Shown here: piece by piece, positions 27,921 through 36,636 of the stretch
How the letters are laid out: each line of letters begins with the position of its first letter
Position numbering within the stretch: position 1 is the first letter of the stretch
Origin: JL08 sp963765555
GTDB taxonomy: Bacteria > Pseudomonadota > Alphaproteobacteria > Rhodobacterales > Rhodobacteraceae
Assembly: GCA_963765555.1 (NCBI GenBank)
Contig: CAVXWX010000008.1
Coordinates: 124,001-188,000 of the forward strand
Direction: 5' to 3'
Length of the DNA: 64,000 bases
Notes under the pieces: generated by a model
Databases searched by the model: none
What the model was told of the DNA's origin: nothing
Seen by the model: the letters and a program-made list of their open reading frames with translations, nothing else
Made by a program: the position numbers and the translations under genes

Positions 27921-29123
27921 TCAGGACAACCCTTTGCAAAAGGTCTGGATGCGGGTGCAGGCCTCTTTCAGGGTGTCATCGGATGTCGCATAGCTGATGC
28001 GGAAATTCGGCGACAATCCAAAGGCCGCGCCGAACACCACGGCGACACCGGATTCTTCCAGTAACGCGGTGGCAAATGCCTCGTCACTGTCGATCAGAGT
28101 GCCGGCGGCGCTGGTTTTCCCAATCAGCCCGGCGATGGACGGATACACATAAAACGCCCCTTCCGGCACGGGGCAGGTGATGCCGTCAATTTCGCGCAGC
28201 ATCGACACGACCAGATCGCGGCGGCGTTTGAACACGGCGTTGTTGCTGGCGATGAAATCATGCGGGCCGTTCAATGCCTCGACCGCGGCCCATTGTGAAA
28301 TGGTGCAGGGGTTGGACGTGCTTTGCGACTGGATCTTGCGCATTGCTGCAATCAGGTGCTCCGGCCCCGCCGCATATCCGATGCGCCAGCCTGTCATGGC
28401 ATAGGCCTTGGACACTCCGTTACAGGTCAGCGTGCGATCATAAAGGGCAGGTTCCACTTGGGCGGGGGTGCAGAATTCGAACCCGTCATAGGCCAGATGT
28501 TCATACATATCATCCGTCATCACCCAGACATGGGGATGGCGCATCAGCACGTCCGTCAGCGCCTTCAATTCGGCGCGGCTATAGCCTGCGCCCGTCGGAT
28601 TGGACGGGGAATTGAAGATAAACCATTTTGTTTTCGGCGTTATCGCCGCCTCAAGCGCGGCCGGGGACAGCTTGAAATCATCCTCAAGCGTGGCGGCGGC
28701 GACAACGGGTTCGCCCCCCGCCAAAAGCACCATATCAGGATAGCTGACCCAATAGGGGGCGGGAATCACCACCTCGTCGCCCGGATTAAGGGTGGCCATC
28801 AGCGCATTATAAAGGATTTGTTTACCACCTGTGCCGACACTGACCTGCGCAGGGACATAATCCAGCCCGTTGTCACGCTTCAATTTGGCGCAGATGGCTT
28901 GTTTAAGCTCGATAATTCCGTCAGGCGCTGTATACCGCGTCTTGCCTGCACGGATTGCGGCGATACCCGCATCTGCGATGTTTTTCGGAGTGTCGAAATC
29001 GGGTTCGCCCGCACCCAGTCCGATCACATCATGGCCTGCGGCCTTAAGTTCCTGGGCTTTGGTGCTAACGGCGATTGTGGGCGACGGTTTGACACGTGAC
29101 AGTGTCGCTGACAGGAAATCCAT
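27921..29123 (-). CDS. aatA: Aspartate/prephenate-type aminotransferase, class I
   Basis: A PLP enzyme of 400 residues that transfers the amino group of aspartate to 2-oxoglutarate; alphaproteobacterial members often also use prephenate. The family features are GLGAGEPDFDTPKNI near residue 35, FNSPSNPTGAGYSRAEL near residue 170, the PLP lysine in TCNGVSKAYAMTGWRIGYAA near residue 235, and the substrate arginine in SPNFRISYATSDD near the C-terminus. It faces the divergent XRE regulator gene across a 93-base promoter region. Confidence 0.9.
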   Translation of the reverse strand: MDFLSATLSRVKPSPTIAVSTKAQELKAAGHDVIGLGAGEPDFDTPKNIADAGIAAIRAGKTRYTAPDGIIELKQAICAKLKRDNGLDYVPAQVSVGTGGKQILYNALMATLNPGDEVVIPAPYWVSYPDMVLLAGGEPVVAAATLEDDFKLSPAALEAAITPKTKWFIFNSPSNPTGAGYSRAELKALTDVLMRHPHVWVMTDDMYEHLAYDGFEFCTPAQVEPALYDRTLTCNGVSKAYAMTGWRIGYAAGPEHLIAAMRKIQSQSTSNPCTISQWAAVEALNGPHDFIASNNAVFKRRRDLVVSMLREIDGITCPVPEGAFYVYPSIAGLIGKTSAAGTLIDSDEAFATALLEESGVAVVFGAAFGLSPNFRISYATSDDTLKEACTRIQTFCKGLS

Positions 29124-29216
29124 AGGGGCCTCGGTTCGGTTATGTCGGACCCATGCTTAGGCGGCGTATTGATCCCGATCAAGCGCTTAGAGTGATATGA
29201 CTTGAAGGAGAGCAGA

Positions 29217-29615
29217 ATGAGTGAAGTGACATCGAATTTTTACGGACCGGAATTTGCCACCTTCGGGGATCGTCTGGCCGCCGCGCGCGAAGCCGCAGGC
29301 ATGGATCAGGCGCAAATGGCGAAACGGTTGGGCGTGAAACAATCAACCATGCGCGCATGGGAAGACGACATGGCCGAACCGCGCGCCAACCGTCTGTCCA
29401 TGTTGGCGGGCATTCTGAACGTATCGATGATGTGGCTGATCAACGGCGAAGGCGAAGGTCTGGACGGGCCCGTCGAGACCGACACCATGCCGGAAGATAT
29501 GCAGGATTTGCTGATCGAATTGCGCGCGGTCAAATCGGAAATGACAAAATCTGCCGAACGCCTTGGCCGGCTGGAAAAGAAATTGCGCCGGTCCCTGATG
29601 GAAACCGCAGCGTGA
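29217..29615 (+). CDS. XRE family transcriptional regulator
   Basis: A 132-residue regulator. Residues 15-70 form a lambda-repressor-like helix-turn-helix (DRLAAAREAAGMDQAQMAKR, then KQSTMRAWEDDMAEPRANRL). The C-terminal 50 residues are a charged, probably coiled helix (LRAVKSEMTKSAERLGRLEK). The ATG at 29217 is preceded by AAGGAG at 29204-29209. The stop overlaps the sdhE start in a GTGA arrangement, so the two are translated together. Its target is unknown. Confidence 0.85.
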   Translation: MSEVTSNFYGPEFATFGDRLAAAREAAGMDQAQMAKRLGVKQSTMRAWEDDMAEPRANRLSMLAGILNVSMMWLINGEGEGLDGPVETDTMPEDMQDLLIELRAVKSEMTKSAERLGRLEKKLRRSLMETAA

Positions 29616-29881
29616 TCGAAACCCCCGAAAACAGGCTCAAACGCCTGAAAATGCGGTCAATGCGGCGCGGGATCAAGGAAATGGATCTGATCCTGTCCGC
29701 ATTTGCCGATGCCAATCTTGCCCGTATGGATGAGGCGGGGCTGTCGCTTTATGACGCGCTGCTGAATGAAAACGATCAGGACCTGTATCAGTGGGTTACA
29801 GGGCAGGTGACGGCACCGGCCCCATATGTCGCGTTGATGGACGATATCGCGCAAACTCTTCAAACCAAAGACGGATCCTGA
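29612..29881 (+). CDS. sdhE: Succinate dehydrogenase assembly factor SdhE (Sdh5/DUF339)
   Basis: A small protein of 89 residues that promotes covalent attachment of FAD to succinate dehydrogenase. The diagnostic motif RSMRRGIKEMDLILSAFAD, with the conserved RRG...E..L pattern, lies at about residues 14-32, and the helical remainder ends VALMDDIAQTLQTKDGS. The start is the GTG at 29612, which overlaps the stop of the XRE gene. The length matches SdhE. Confidence 0.88.
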   Translation: MIETPENRLKRLKMRSMRRGIKEMDLILSAFADANLARMDEAGLSLYDALLNENDQDLYQWVTGQVTAPAPYVALMDDIAQTLQTKDGS

Positions 29882-29958
29882 AAGCTCCAACAGGCTTAAC
29901 GGATTGTTGGCTTTTCTTCGTCAGGGTGGTGTTGCACTGCCTTGAGTTGGAGAATGGA

Positions 29959-30456
29959 ATGAGTATGCAACAACAGCTTGGCATGACCCAGAACAAGGGG
30001 TTCATGGCCGGATACCTTGATGCGCTGGCGCTGGTGGAACGGCTTCACCGTCTGCTTCTTGATGTGGTCAAGGATGAGTTTGAACGCGTCGGTGTTCTGG
30101 AAATAAACGCGGTTCAGGCGCTGTTGTTGTTCAACATCGGCGAAAACGAGGTGACAGCGGGCGAGCTGAAAAGCCGCGGGTATTACCAGGGCAGCAATGT
30201 CAGCTACAACCTCAAGAAACTGGTGGAAATGGATTACATGCACCACCAGAGATGCGAAATCGATCGCAGATCGGTACGTGTCAGGCTGACCCGAAAGGGG
30301 CGCGATATTCGCGATATCGTCGGGGCATTGTTTGCGCGCCATGCGGACGGGCTTGAAGCCAAGGGCGTGTTGGGCGTGGACGGTATCGAAGAGATCACGA
30401 TGTCCCTGAAACGGGTGGAACGGTACTGGACCGACCAGATCCGCTATATCTACTAG
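29959..30456 (+). CDS. ldtR: MarR-type regulator, LdtR-like
   Basis: A 165-residue winged-helix regulator. The helix-turn-helix covers VTAGELKSRGYYQGSNVSYN and LKKLVEMDYMHHQRCEIDRR, followed by the wing VRVRLTRKGRDIRDIVGALF. The overall sequence fits LdtR of alphaproteobacteria, which controls L,D-transpeptidase and osmotic-stress genes. The ATG at 29959 has TGGAG just upstream. No L,D-transpeptidase gene lies nearby, so the target set must be elsewhere. Confidence 0.78.
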   Translation: MSMQQQLGMTQNKGFMAGYLDALALVERLHRLLLDVVKDEFERVGVLEINAVQALLLFNIGENEVTAGELKSRGYYQGSNVSYNLKKLVEMDYMHHQRCEIDRRSVRVRLTRKGRDIRDIVGALFARHADGLEAKGVLGVDGIEEITMSLKRVERYWTDQIRYIY

Positions 30457-30471
30457 CTGCGGGCAGGGGTG

Positions 30472-31182
30472 TTACCGGCTCGACAGGGCAAGACCCTGCA
30501 ATTCGCGCAGAAGTTTGCGCACCATGGCGTCTTCAAAGGCCTCGAACCCCAATGCCGTCTGCACAAACGCATCTGGCCCGACAATCACGAAGGCGCGGAA
30601 ATAGGACGAGATTTCCGCGATATCGACCTGACGTGCATCACTGATCTTTGGGGCATCTGCCCCGATCACCAAGGCATTGATCGTGACGCCGCCACGCTGC
30701 AACCGGTCTGATACCGCACGCGGGTGCGGACCGATGTTCGATTTCCCATCGCCCGAAATATCAAGCGTGCGTTTCCAGCAGGATGATTGCTGGCGCAACA
30801 GATCGCTGCCAAACAGCATCGTTTCCCCAAGCGCGGTGCCCGGTGTGGACACCACCCGTTGCGTTGAACGCAGATGCGCCGCGATGTTGTCAATCTGCGC
30901 GTCACTCACGATCTGCGTCCATCCCAGCAACATGCGCTGGTCTTGCGCGCCGCTCCATTCATAAATCGCCAGCGTCACCGGTGCCGACGGCATCGCCAAC
31001 AGCGCACCGCGCACATCCGGATGCGAAAGTGCGCCCGCCAAACCATCCAGTTGCAACCGGTATTCCCGCGCATCCACCGATCCCGAGACATCCAGCGCCA
31101 AGGCCAGTGCCTGACGGCATTGCGCCACTGCCATCTGCCCCCAAAGCGCCAGCGCAAGAACCGCGAACAGGATGCGGCCCAT
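30472..31182 (-). CDS. Exported DUF1194 VWA-like protein (copy 1)
   Basis: A 236-residue exported protein. The signal peptide (MGRILFAVLALALWGQMAVA) is followed by a von Willebrand A-like domain whose first strand holds a MIDAS-type motif, LALDVSGSVDAREYRLQ (DxSxS). DISGDGKSNIGPHPRAVSDR near residue 145 supplies the later MIDAS aspartate. DUF1194 proteins are common in this bacterial family and have no known role. It is the second of two adjacent, clearly related genes (6 bases apart) downstream of a glyoxalase-like gene. Confidence 0.8.
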   Translation of the reverse strand: MGRILFAVLALALWGQMAVAQCRQALALALDVSGSVDAREYRLQLDGLAGALSHPDVRGALLAMPSAPVTLAIYEWSGAQDQRMLLGWTQIVSDAQIDNIAAHLRSTQRVVSTPGTALGETMLFGSDLLRQQSSCWKRTLDISGDGKSNIGPHPRAVSDRLQRGGVTINALVIGADAPKISDARQVDIAEISSYFRAFVIVGPDAFVQTALGFEAFEDAMVRKLLRELQGLALSSR

Positions 31183-31188
31183 TTCAGA

Positions 31189-31911
31189 TCAACCCGGAAT
31201 ATCGGGCGCGGGCACGGCCAGATGGCCAATGGTGCGCGCCGACACCTCGCGTTCCAGTTTGCGCCGCATGGCATCTTCGTAATCGTCGAAGCTGTGGGCC
31301 TGCTCCAGAAAGGCGCCCGGGCCATTCAGAACCTGATCCTGATAAAAGCGGATCACCTCTTGCCCGTCTGGCGTATCAGGTGCCGCGATCACCAGACCGT
31401 TCACGGTGACACCCTCGAACGGGAACGCGCCGTAGGCCGTATCGGGCATGAACCCTTCGTTGTTGATGCCATCGCCAGCCATATCCAGCGTGCGAAACAG
31501 ACAGGTCGGGCCCCGCCGCAACAGGCCCGCGCCATATCCCAACGCATAGCCCATAGCGGTTGGAAATTCGACCTCGCTGCGATCAGAGCGCTGGATTGCA
31601 AGCGCGATACTCTGCAGGGTTTCGGGCCCCGTTACCAACTGCCAGTCAACCAGAAGCGACTGGTTGTAGCGTCCGCTCCATTCAAACACGGCCAAAGCCA
31701 CCGGCAAATCCGCACCAAAAAATGCGGCCTGCACATCGGGCGATATCAGCGCGGCAGCCAGACCGCTGCGCTGCAAGCGGTCTTCTGCCTCGTCCACGGA
31801 GGATGACACATCAATCGCCAGAACAAGTGCCAACCGACACTCAACAGCTTGCGCCGGTCCGCCTGCCAGCATGGCGCAGGCAGCGACCTGCAGGAGACGC
31901 GGTTTTACCAA
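31189..31911 (-). CDS. Exported DUF1194 VWA-like protein (copy 2)
   Basis: A 240-residue paralogue of the neighbouring protein, with a signal peptide ending in GGPAQAVECR and the MIDAS-like motif LVLAIDVSSSVDEAEDRLQ. The second half shares the plan TLDMAGDGINNEGFMPDTAY and a C-terminal region with DDYEDAMRRKLERE, close to EAFEDAMVRKLLREL of the other copy. The start is a TTG at 31911 overlapping the 3' end of the VOC gene; a weak ribosome-binding site suggests coupling to upstream translation. Confidence 0.78.
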   Translation of the reverse strand: MVKPRLLQVAACAMLAGGPAQAVECRLALVLAIDVSSSVDEAEDRLQRSGLAAALISPDVQAAFFGADLPVALAVFEWSGRYNQSLLVDWQLVTGPETLQSIALAIQRSDRSEVEFPTAMGYALGYGAGLLRRGPTCLFRTLDMAGDGINNEGFMPDTAYGAFPFEGVTVNGLVIAAPDTPDGQEVIRFYQDQVLNGPGAFLEQAHSFDDYEDAMRRKLEREVSARTIGHLAVPAPDIPG

Positions 31912-32333
31912 TGGCCGGTATTTTCCATGCTGGCCCAGGGTTCGACCACATCCAGCGCATCGCCGTTCTGCAACAATTCGACCGACACATTATCGGGTGA
32001 ACGCACAAAGGCCATGCGCCCGTCGCGCGGCGGGCGGTTGATTGTCACGCCGTTGTCCATCAGGTGCTGACAGGTGTCGAAAATGTTATCGACCCCGTAA
32101 GCCAGGTGGCCGAAATGGCGGCTGTCGCTGGGCAGGGCGTCATCGCCATCCCAGTTATAGGTCAGCTCGAGCGGGCAATCGTCTTGCCCCGGGGCGGCCA
32201 TGAAAACGTTGGTAAAACGCCCCTGTTCCGATTCCCACCGCCTTGTTTCCCGCAAGCCAAGCAGTTCGTAGAACGCCATCGACGTTTCCAGATCCTTCAC
32301 GCGGACCATGGTGTGTAAATATTTCAGACCCAT
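31905..32333 (-). CDS. gloA: Glyoxalase I-like VOC protein
   Basis: A 142-residue metalloenzyme of the vicinal-oxygen-chelate fold, probably lactoylglutathione lyase, which converts the methylglyoxal-glutathione adduct to lactoylglutathione. It begins KYLHTMVRVKDLETSMAFYE, with the first metal histidine. The motif LELTYNWDGDD carries the first glutamate, HFGHLAYGVDNI the second histidine, and DNVSVELLQNGDAL the last glutamate. The order and spacing fit GloA. It is the first gene of a three-gene unit with the two DUF1194 genes. Confidence 0.82.
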   Translation of the reverse strand: MGLKYLHTMVRVKDLETSMAFYELLGLRETRRWESEQGRFTNVFMAAPGQDDCPLELTYNWDGDDALPSDSRHFGHLAYGVDNIFDTCQHLMDNGVTINRPPRDGRMAFVRSPDNVSVELLQNGDALDVVEPWASMENTGHW

Positions 32334-32400
32334 CAGACACTCCTTTTGTTTGCCAGCAACCTAGCACAGACCGCGCTGTGATCCAGCGCGATCCACGGTG

Positions 32401-33855
32401 TCAGAACTTGGAGCGGATACCCATCGACACGGACAGTTCGCGTGTGTCAAAGCGGCTAACATTCGAGCGGCTTTTGCCCGCCTGAAACCGCATGGTCGGG
32501 GCAAAGCCGGCGTAATCGATTCCGCGAAACAAAAGTGTCAGATCCGCAAGCACAGATTCGTCCTGCCGCCCGCCGGGGACCGAAATAAACCCCACGTTGA
32601 ACGCGTCGTAATCGGCATAGCCAACGGTGATGCCAGCGCTGACTTCGACAGGGCCAATCGGGTTGGCAAAGCTATAGGCAGCGCGCAGGGCCGTTGTGTT
32701 GAAGTCATTGTTTATATTCACAGAATTAACGTCGCGCAGCGTCAGATCAAAGCTGAGGGCATCGCCATTGGCCAGCCGCTGGAAATACCGCGCACCCAGC
32801 CCGTAAATGTCCGCATCCTGCGACGCGGGATCAATCCGCGAACGGCTTTCAAAAAGCCCGCTGACCGTAATGCCGCTTTGCGCGTTCAACCGCCATCCGC
32901 GCAACGCACTGACCCGCCCGAAATTGTAAGATTCCCGCCCCCCCGACCAGAACCGGCCCGCCGCCGCCTCGACTGATCCGAACCCGTCAGCCCCGATCGC
33001 GAAATCGTGGCGCAGCGATGTTTCGGCATAGGTGCTGTCAAAATCGTCATCCGAGGCCATCGGGGCTTGCGCGCGCGCATCATCGGACAATCGCACCTCT
33101 TTGATGTAAAGCCGCCCGCCCCATGTTGTCGTGCTGTTCCCGTCTCCGCGCAGGCGGTATCCGGTGGTGATATCCAGCGTGCCGATCACCCCGCTGAGCG
33201 CTTGCGCATCCGGGCTTAGAATACCGGTGGCGGGAACGCCGTCGATGATGTTCAGGCCGGTATCGGCCCCGTTGTTCACGTTGTCGGACGGGCGCAAGCC
33301 CACCCCGATCTGGAACGACCAGGGGTTCAGCGCCCGCACTTGCGCGTATTCACGGCCGATCTGGCTTTCGATCTGATCGTTCGGGGCGTGCTGCACCGCG
33401 CGCCGCATCCAGATTTGCGTGAGCGTGGGGCGGCCTTCTGCGAAAGACAGTTGTGCCGCCAGTTGCGCGCTTTCAAATTTTCGTACCGGGTTTTGGGAAT
33501 AGCGATAGGCCTGTGACGCCGCCTTGCGCCCCTGCCGCAGGTTGTTTTTCTGGGTAAAGGCCACCGCCATCACGAAATGGGCAAACGCATCGTTCGGGTC
33601 CGCCTGCAACAATCCGCCCGCGATCTGCAAGGCAATATCGGGATCACCGGCTTTGAGCGCCTGTTCCGCAGCCGCGCGCGCCTGATCCAGTGTCAGGGTA
33701 ACCGTTTGCCCGCTGGATTGCCCGCCGGATTGCCCAGCGGTTTGCGCAGTGTCTTGCGCCGCAACAGGCGGCGCCAGTGCGACGGCACAACACGTGGCAA
33801 TCAGGTAGACAGCGTTCCGGAAAGCCTGCGTTTGATTACGGGCAGGCCGGATCAT
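32401..33855 (-). CDS. Slam-like outer-membrane protein (DUF560, surface lipoprotein assembly modifier)
   Basis: A protein of about 484 residues in two parts. After a signal peptide (VALAPPVAAQDTAQ) and a Gln/Gly-rich linker, residues 60-160 form TPR-like helices (DARAAAEQALKAG-type repeats: ALKAGDPDIALQIAGGLLQA and NLRQGRKAASQAYRYSQNPV). Residues 180-484 are amphipathic beta strands ending in LSVSMGIRSKF, an outer-membrane barrel terminus. This TPR-plus-14-strand-barrel plan is that of Slam proteins, which bring lipoproteins such as TbpB to the cell surface in Neisseria and Moraxella. The start (ATG 33855, or GTG 33870) overlaps the end of a TbpB-like lipoprotein gene, which is the expected client. 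Confidence 0.78.
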   Translation of the reverse strand: MIRPARNQTQAFRNAVYLIATCCAVALAPPVAAQDTAQTAGQSGGQSSGQTVTLTLDQARAAAEQALKAGDPDIALQIAGGLLQADPNDAFAHFVMAVAFTQKNNLRQGRKAASQAYRYSQNPVRKFESAQLAAQLSFAEGRPTLTQIWMRRAVQHAPNDQIESQIGREYAQVRALNPWSFQIGVGLRPSDNVNNGADTGLNIIDGVPATGILSPDAQALSGVIGTLDITTGYRLRGDGNSTTTWGGRLYIKEVRLSDDARAQAPMASDDDFDSTYAETSLRHDFAIGADGFGSVEAAAGRFWSGGRESYNFGRVSALRGWRLNAQSGITVSGLFESRSRIDPASQDADIYGLGARYFQRLANGDALSFDLTLRDVNSVNINNDFNTTALRAAYSFANPIGPVEVSAGITVGYADYDAFNVGFISVPGGRQDESVLADLTLLFRGIDYAGFAPTMRFQAGKSRSNVSRFDTRELSVSMGIRSKF

Positions 33856-34785
33856 CGCCGGGCTGGCCACATTGGATCAGGACAAAGACACCGCGTTCGC
33901 GTTCGGCGTTGTTGGCAATGCCTGCATCGTCAAAGAACTGGTCCAGTGAAATGACACCGCCCACGGCCGCCGCGTCTGTGCCGCCGAATACGCCGCCGAA
34001 TGCACCGATGCTGCGGCGTTGGGTCGCCGTCATATTCGACATTGCCCAGAAACGTGCCATCTGCCGCGATGTTGCCTTCGACCAGTACGATCGTCGGCAG
34101 GGCGGTTCGGTGTCAACCAATGTGCGGTCAGACACGTTGCCGTTCACCGTATTGTCGGCAAAATCGACGTTCAGGAAAATCTGACCATGCGGTGCGGGCC
34201 GATTGCGCCGGAAGGCGGTTGACGGATCGGTCGCCGCCGGGAGGCGGCAACAGGTTCGGGCCGCCGGGCGCATCAAGGTTGGTCACGCCCGCATAGTTGC
34301 CGGCGTATGATACAAGCCCCGAAGGTGATGCCGACCCCGCCGGGGGGATCATAGGGGCCGGTACGTTGGTAGAAACGCACCAGTGAAAAGAACCGGTTGA
34401 ACTGTCCGCCATCGGATACGGCGCCAGCCTGTACCGAATTCGTCGGGTCGGTGCTTTCCGCAACAAGGGCGGTAAATGCCGGTTCAGCGCGATCATCCTG
34501 AAAGGTGAAGGCCTGATAATTCCCGATATCAAGCCCGGGCGTGCGCACATAACTGGCGATCCGCGGCCCTGCATCCAGCGATGTCAGCTCAAGCTGCAAC
34601 GTGCCGGCTGCGGGATTGTAACTTGCCGATTGCAGGTTGCCGGCCAAAGCTTCGGGGATGCCGTTTGTGGACCCGTCCGGAATTTCGCCCGGTGCGCTAC
34701 CGCCCCCCGCCGGGGTGTCGAACGGGTTGCCGTCGCCGCAGGCTGCCAGCGCCGCCAAAAGTGCCACACTCATCCAAACGCGCAT
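33836..34785 (-). CDS. TbpB-like surface lipoprotein, probable Slam client (about four frame breaks)
   Basis: A lipoprotein of about 315 residues after repair. The N-terminus MRVWMSVALLAALAACGDGN has lipobox LAAC. The C-terminal domain has the pattern of TbpB-type eight-stranded barrels: GQIFLNVDFADNTVNGNVSD, then IVLVEGNIAADGTFLGNVEY, then IGAFGGVFGGTDAAAVGGVI, the last being the usual G-x-F-x-G-x-x-A-x-x-x-G-G signature. The frame is broken near 34325, 34225, 34103 and 34025, and family-like sequence continues each time. AGGGGCAG precedes the ATG. Its end overlaps the Slam-like gene, so the two form one unit. The ligand is unknown. Confidence 0.7.
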
Positions 34786-34938
34786 GATCTGCCCCTAATC
34801 CGTTTTTTGACTTTGGGGCAAATTCCATTGGGGTGCTGCAAAAGTCAACGCTGTTGCGGTGGAATAAGAAATCAGCGTGGCCGATAAATTACCATGATAT
34901 TGCGGTTCACGCAGGCGCAAGGGCTATATACAGTAGGT

Positions 34939-34969
34939 CCGCAAATAGATTCTGTAACAGAACCTGCGG
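34939..34969. promoter_or_regulatory. Nested inverted repeat in the thyX leader
   Basis: A perfect palindrome, TTCTGT-A-ACAGAA, lies at 34950-34962, flanked by a second pair of arms, CCGCA (34939-34943) and TGCGG (34965-34969). It ends four bases before the AGGAG of thyX (34973-34977). It could be an operator or an RNA hairpin limiting access to the ribosome-binding site. A TATATA at about 34925 may be the -10 element. No known binding motif is recognised. Confidence 0.4.
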
Positions 34970-34984
34970 ATCAGGAGAATGAAG

Positions 34985-35893
34985 ATGTCGCTAAGCCCCG
35001 AACAACAGGCCGAGATTGATGCACAACGCAGCGCGCCCAGCCCCACATTGCGCGCCGTCGCCCCGGGAATCGAGGCGCATCTTTACAGCGCCATTCCGGT
35101 GCTGGATCACGGGTTTGTCCGCGTGATCGATTATATGGGCGATGATGCCGCGATCTGTCAGGCGGCGCGGGTCAGCTATGGCAAGGGCACCAAATCGGTG
35201 CAGAACGATGCCGGACTGATCCGCTATCTGATGCGCCACTGGCATTCCACCCCGTTCGAGATGTGCGAGATCAAGCTGCACGTGAAACTGCCCGTGTTCG
35301 TCGCGCGCCAGTGGATCCGCCACCGCACCGCCAATGTGAACGAATATTCCGCCCGCTATTCCATTCTGGACCGTGAATTCTACATCCCCGCGCCCGAACA
35401 TATCAACGCGCAGTCGGTGGTGAACAATCAGGGCCGTGGCGCGGTGCTGCAAGGGGACGAGGCCGCGCGGGTTCTGGAAATTCTCAAGGCGGATTCGACC
35501 CGCGCCTATGACAATTACGAGGCGATGATTTCACAGGATGGGCAGTGACGGGTCTGGCGCGCGAACTGGCGCGGATGAACCTGCCCGCCAACATCTACAC
35601 GCAATGGTACTGGAAGGTGGACCTGCACAACCTGTTCCATTTCCTGCGCCTGCGCGCGGATGCCCATGCGCAATACGAAATCCGCGTTTATGCCGATGCG
35701 ATCTGCAACGTGGTCGCCGATTGGGTGCCCGCCGCCTATCGGCGCGTTCGAGGATTACCGCATGGGCGGCGCACAGCTGAGCGCCACCGCGCTGGATTGT
35801 GTGAAACGGATGCTGAAGGGGGAAGCGGTGACGCAGGAAAACTCCGGCATGAGCAAGGGCGAATGGCGGGAGTTTGAGGGGGTAATTGGATGA
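34985..35893 (+). CDS. thyX: Flavin-dependent thymidylate synthase (two frame breaks)
   Basis: Makes dTMP from dUMP using reduced FAD and methylene-tetrahydrofolate. The ThyX motif RHRTANVNEYSARYS lies at about residues 115-129 (the RHRxxxxxExSxR signature). HSTPFEMCEIKLHVKLPVFV precedes it, and NLFHFLRLRADAHAQYEIR follows near residue 210. The frame breaks at about 35546, where one base seems missing between SQDGQ and TGLARELARMNL, and at about 35745, with one extra base before AFEDYRMGGA. Repaired length is about 302 residues. I prefer the ATG at 34985, seven bases after AGGAG, over the ATG at 34979, which is too close. Confidence 0.88.
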
Positions 35894-36001
35894 GGAGCAG
35901 TCTTCTGGATGGACCAATCCAAAGGCAAATTTTGTTAGTCAAATTAGTCCACGAAATGGATAATCGTCCCATTTTTGGAGAGCGTTTCGACAACAACCCC
36001 G

Positions 36002-36625
36002 ATGGTGCGGTGCGTCTATGGCTCGCGCGAGTTCGGGGCGCTGATAGACCGGGTTGGTATCTCTGAAAGTGCCAGATTTAGGGCCAGTCTGGGAACGTTG
36101 GCACAATACTGGAAGCCTTCGATAAATTCGCTTCAAGTAGAAGTGAGGAATGCAATTGAGGCGCTAAAACTTGAGTTCGACCTGTACCCAGAAGACAATA
36201 TCGGGCAGGTTTACTCCTCCGGGGAGACGTTCAAGTTTCTAACAGATGTTCTCGCACTTTTAGATACAGCCGATTCAAGCGTTTTTGTGGTTGATCCATA
36301 TTTTGACTCTTCAATCTTTACTCAGATGTTCTCCCCAAACTTTCGACTGCCAATCAGAGTTCTTTGTAACAACGGTTCGACTGCGGTCGCTTGCACGGCC
36401 GCAAAGTTCTCGACCGAAACGGGAGTGCCAGTTGAAGTTAGAAAGTCATCCCAAGCGCATGATCGTCTTATTATTCTGGACTATTCAGAGTGTTGGCTAG
36501 TTGGGGCATCCATAAAGGATGGTGGAAAGAAACCGACGTACTTAATTCCCATTAGACCAGAGATTGCGGCTGAAAAAATTGGTATTTATTCGAGAATGTG
36601 GAACTCTTCCGAAAAACCCAAGTAA
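36002..36625 (+). CDS. PLD-like (HKD-superfamily) accessory protein, AT-richer than its surroundings
   Basis: A protein of about 207 residues. The C-terminal part reads SSQAHDRLIILDYSECWLVG, followed by ASIKDGGKK. This is an HxRx4D variant of the phospholipase-D motif with the trailing GAS-KD-GKK pattern seen in many accessory PLD-like proteins. The N-terminal 100 residues are helical and unassigned; FVVDPYFDSSIFTQMF precedes the catalytic half. Base and codon use are plainly more AT-rich than in the neighbouring genes, which suggests recent transfer. The start is uncertain: ATG 36002 or TTG 35975, neither with a good ribosome-binding site, while an in-frame stop at 35945 limits the upstream side. 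A single motif means it would have to act as a dimer. Confidence 0.6.
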   Translation: MVRCVYGSREFGALIDRVGISESARFRASLGTLAQYWKPSINSLQVEVRNAIEALKLEFDLYPEDNIGQVYSSGETFKFLTDVLALLDTADSSVFVVDPYFDSSIFTQMFSPNFRLPIRVLCNNGSTAVACTAAKFSTETGVPVEVRKSSQAHDRLIILDYSECWLVGASIKDGGKKPTYLIPIRPEIAAEKIGIYSRMWNSSEKPK

Positions 36626-36636
36626 GTGTTCTCCTA

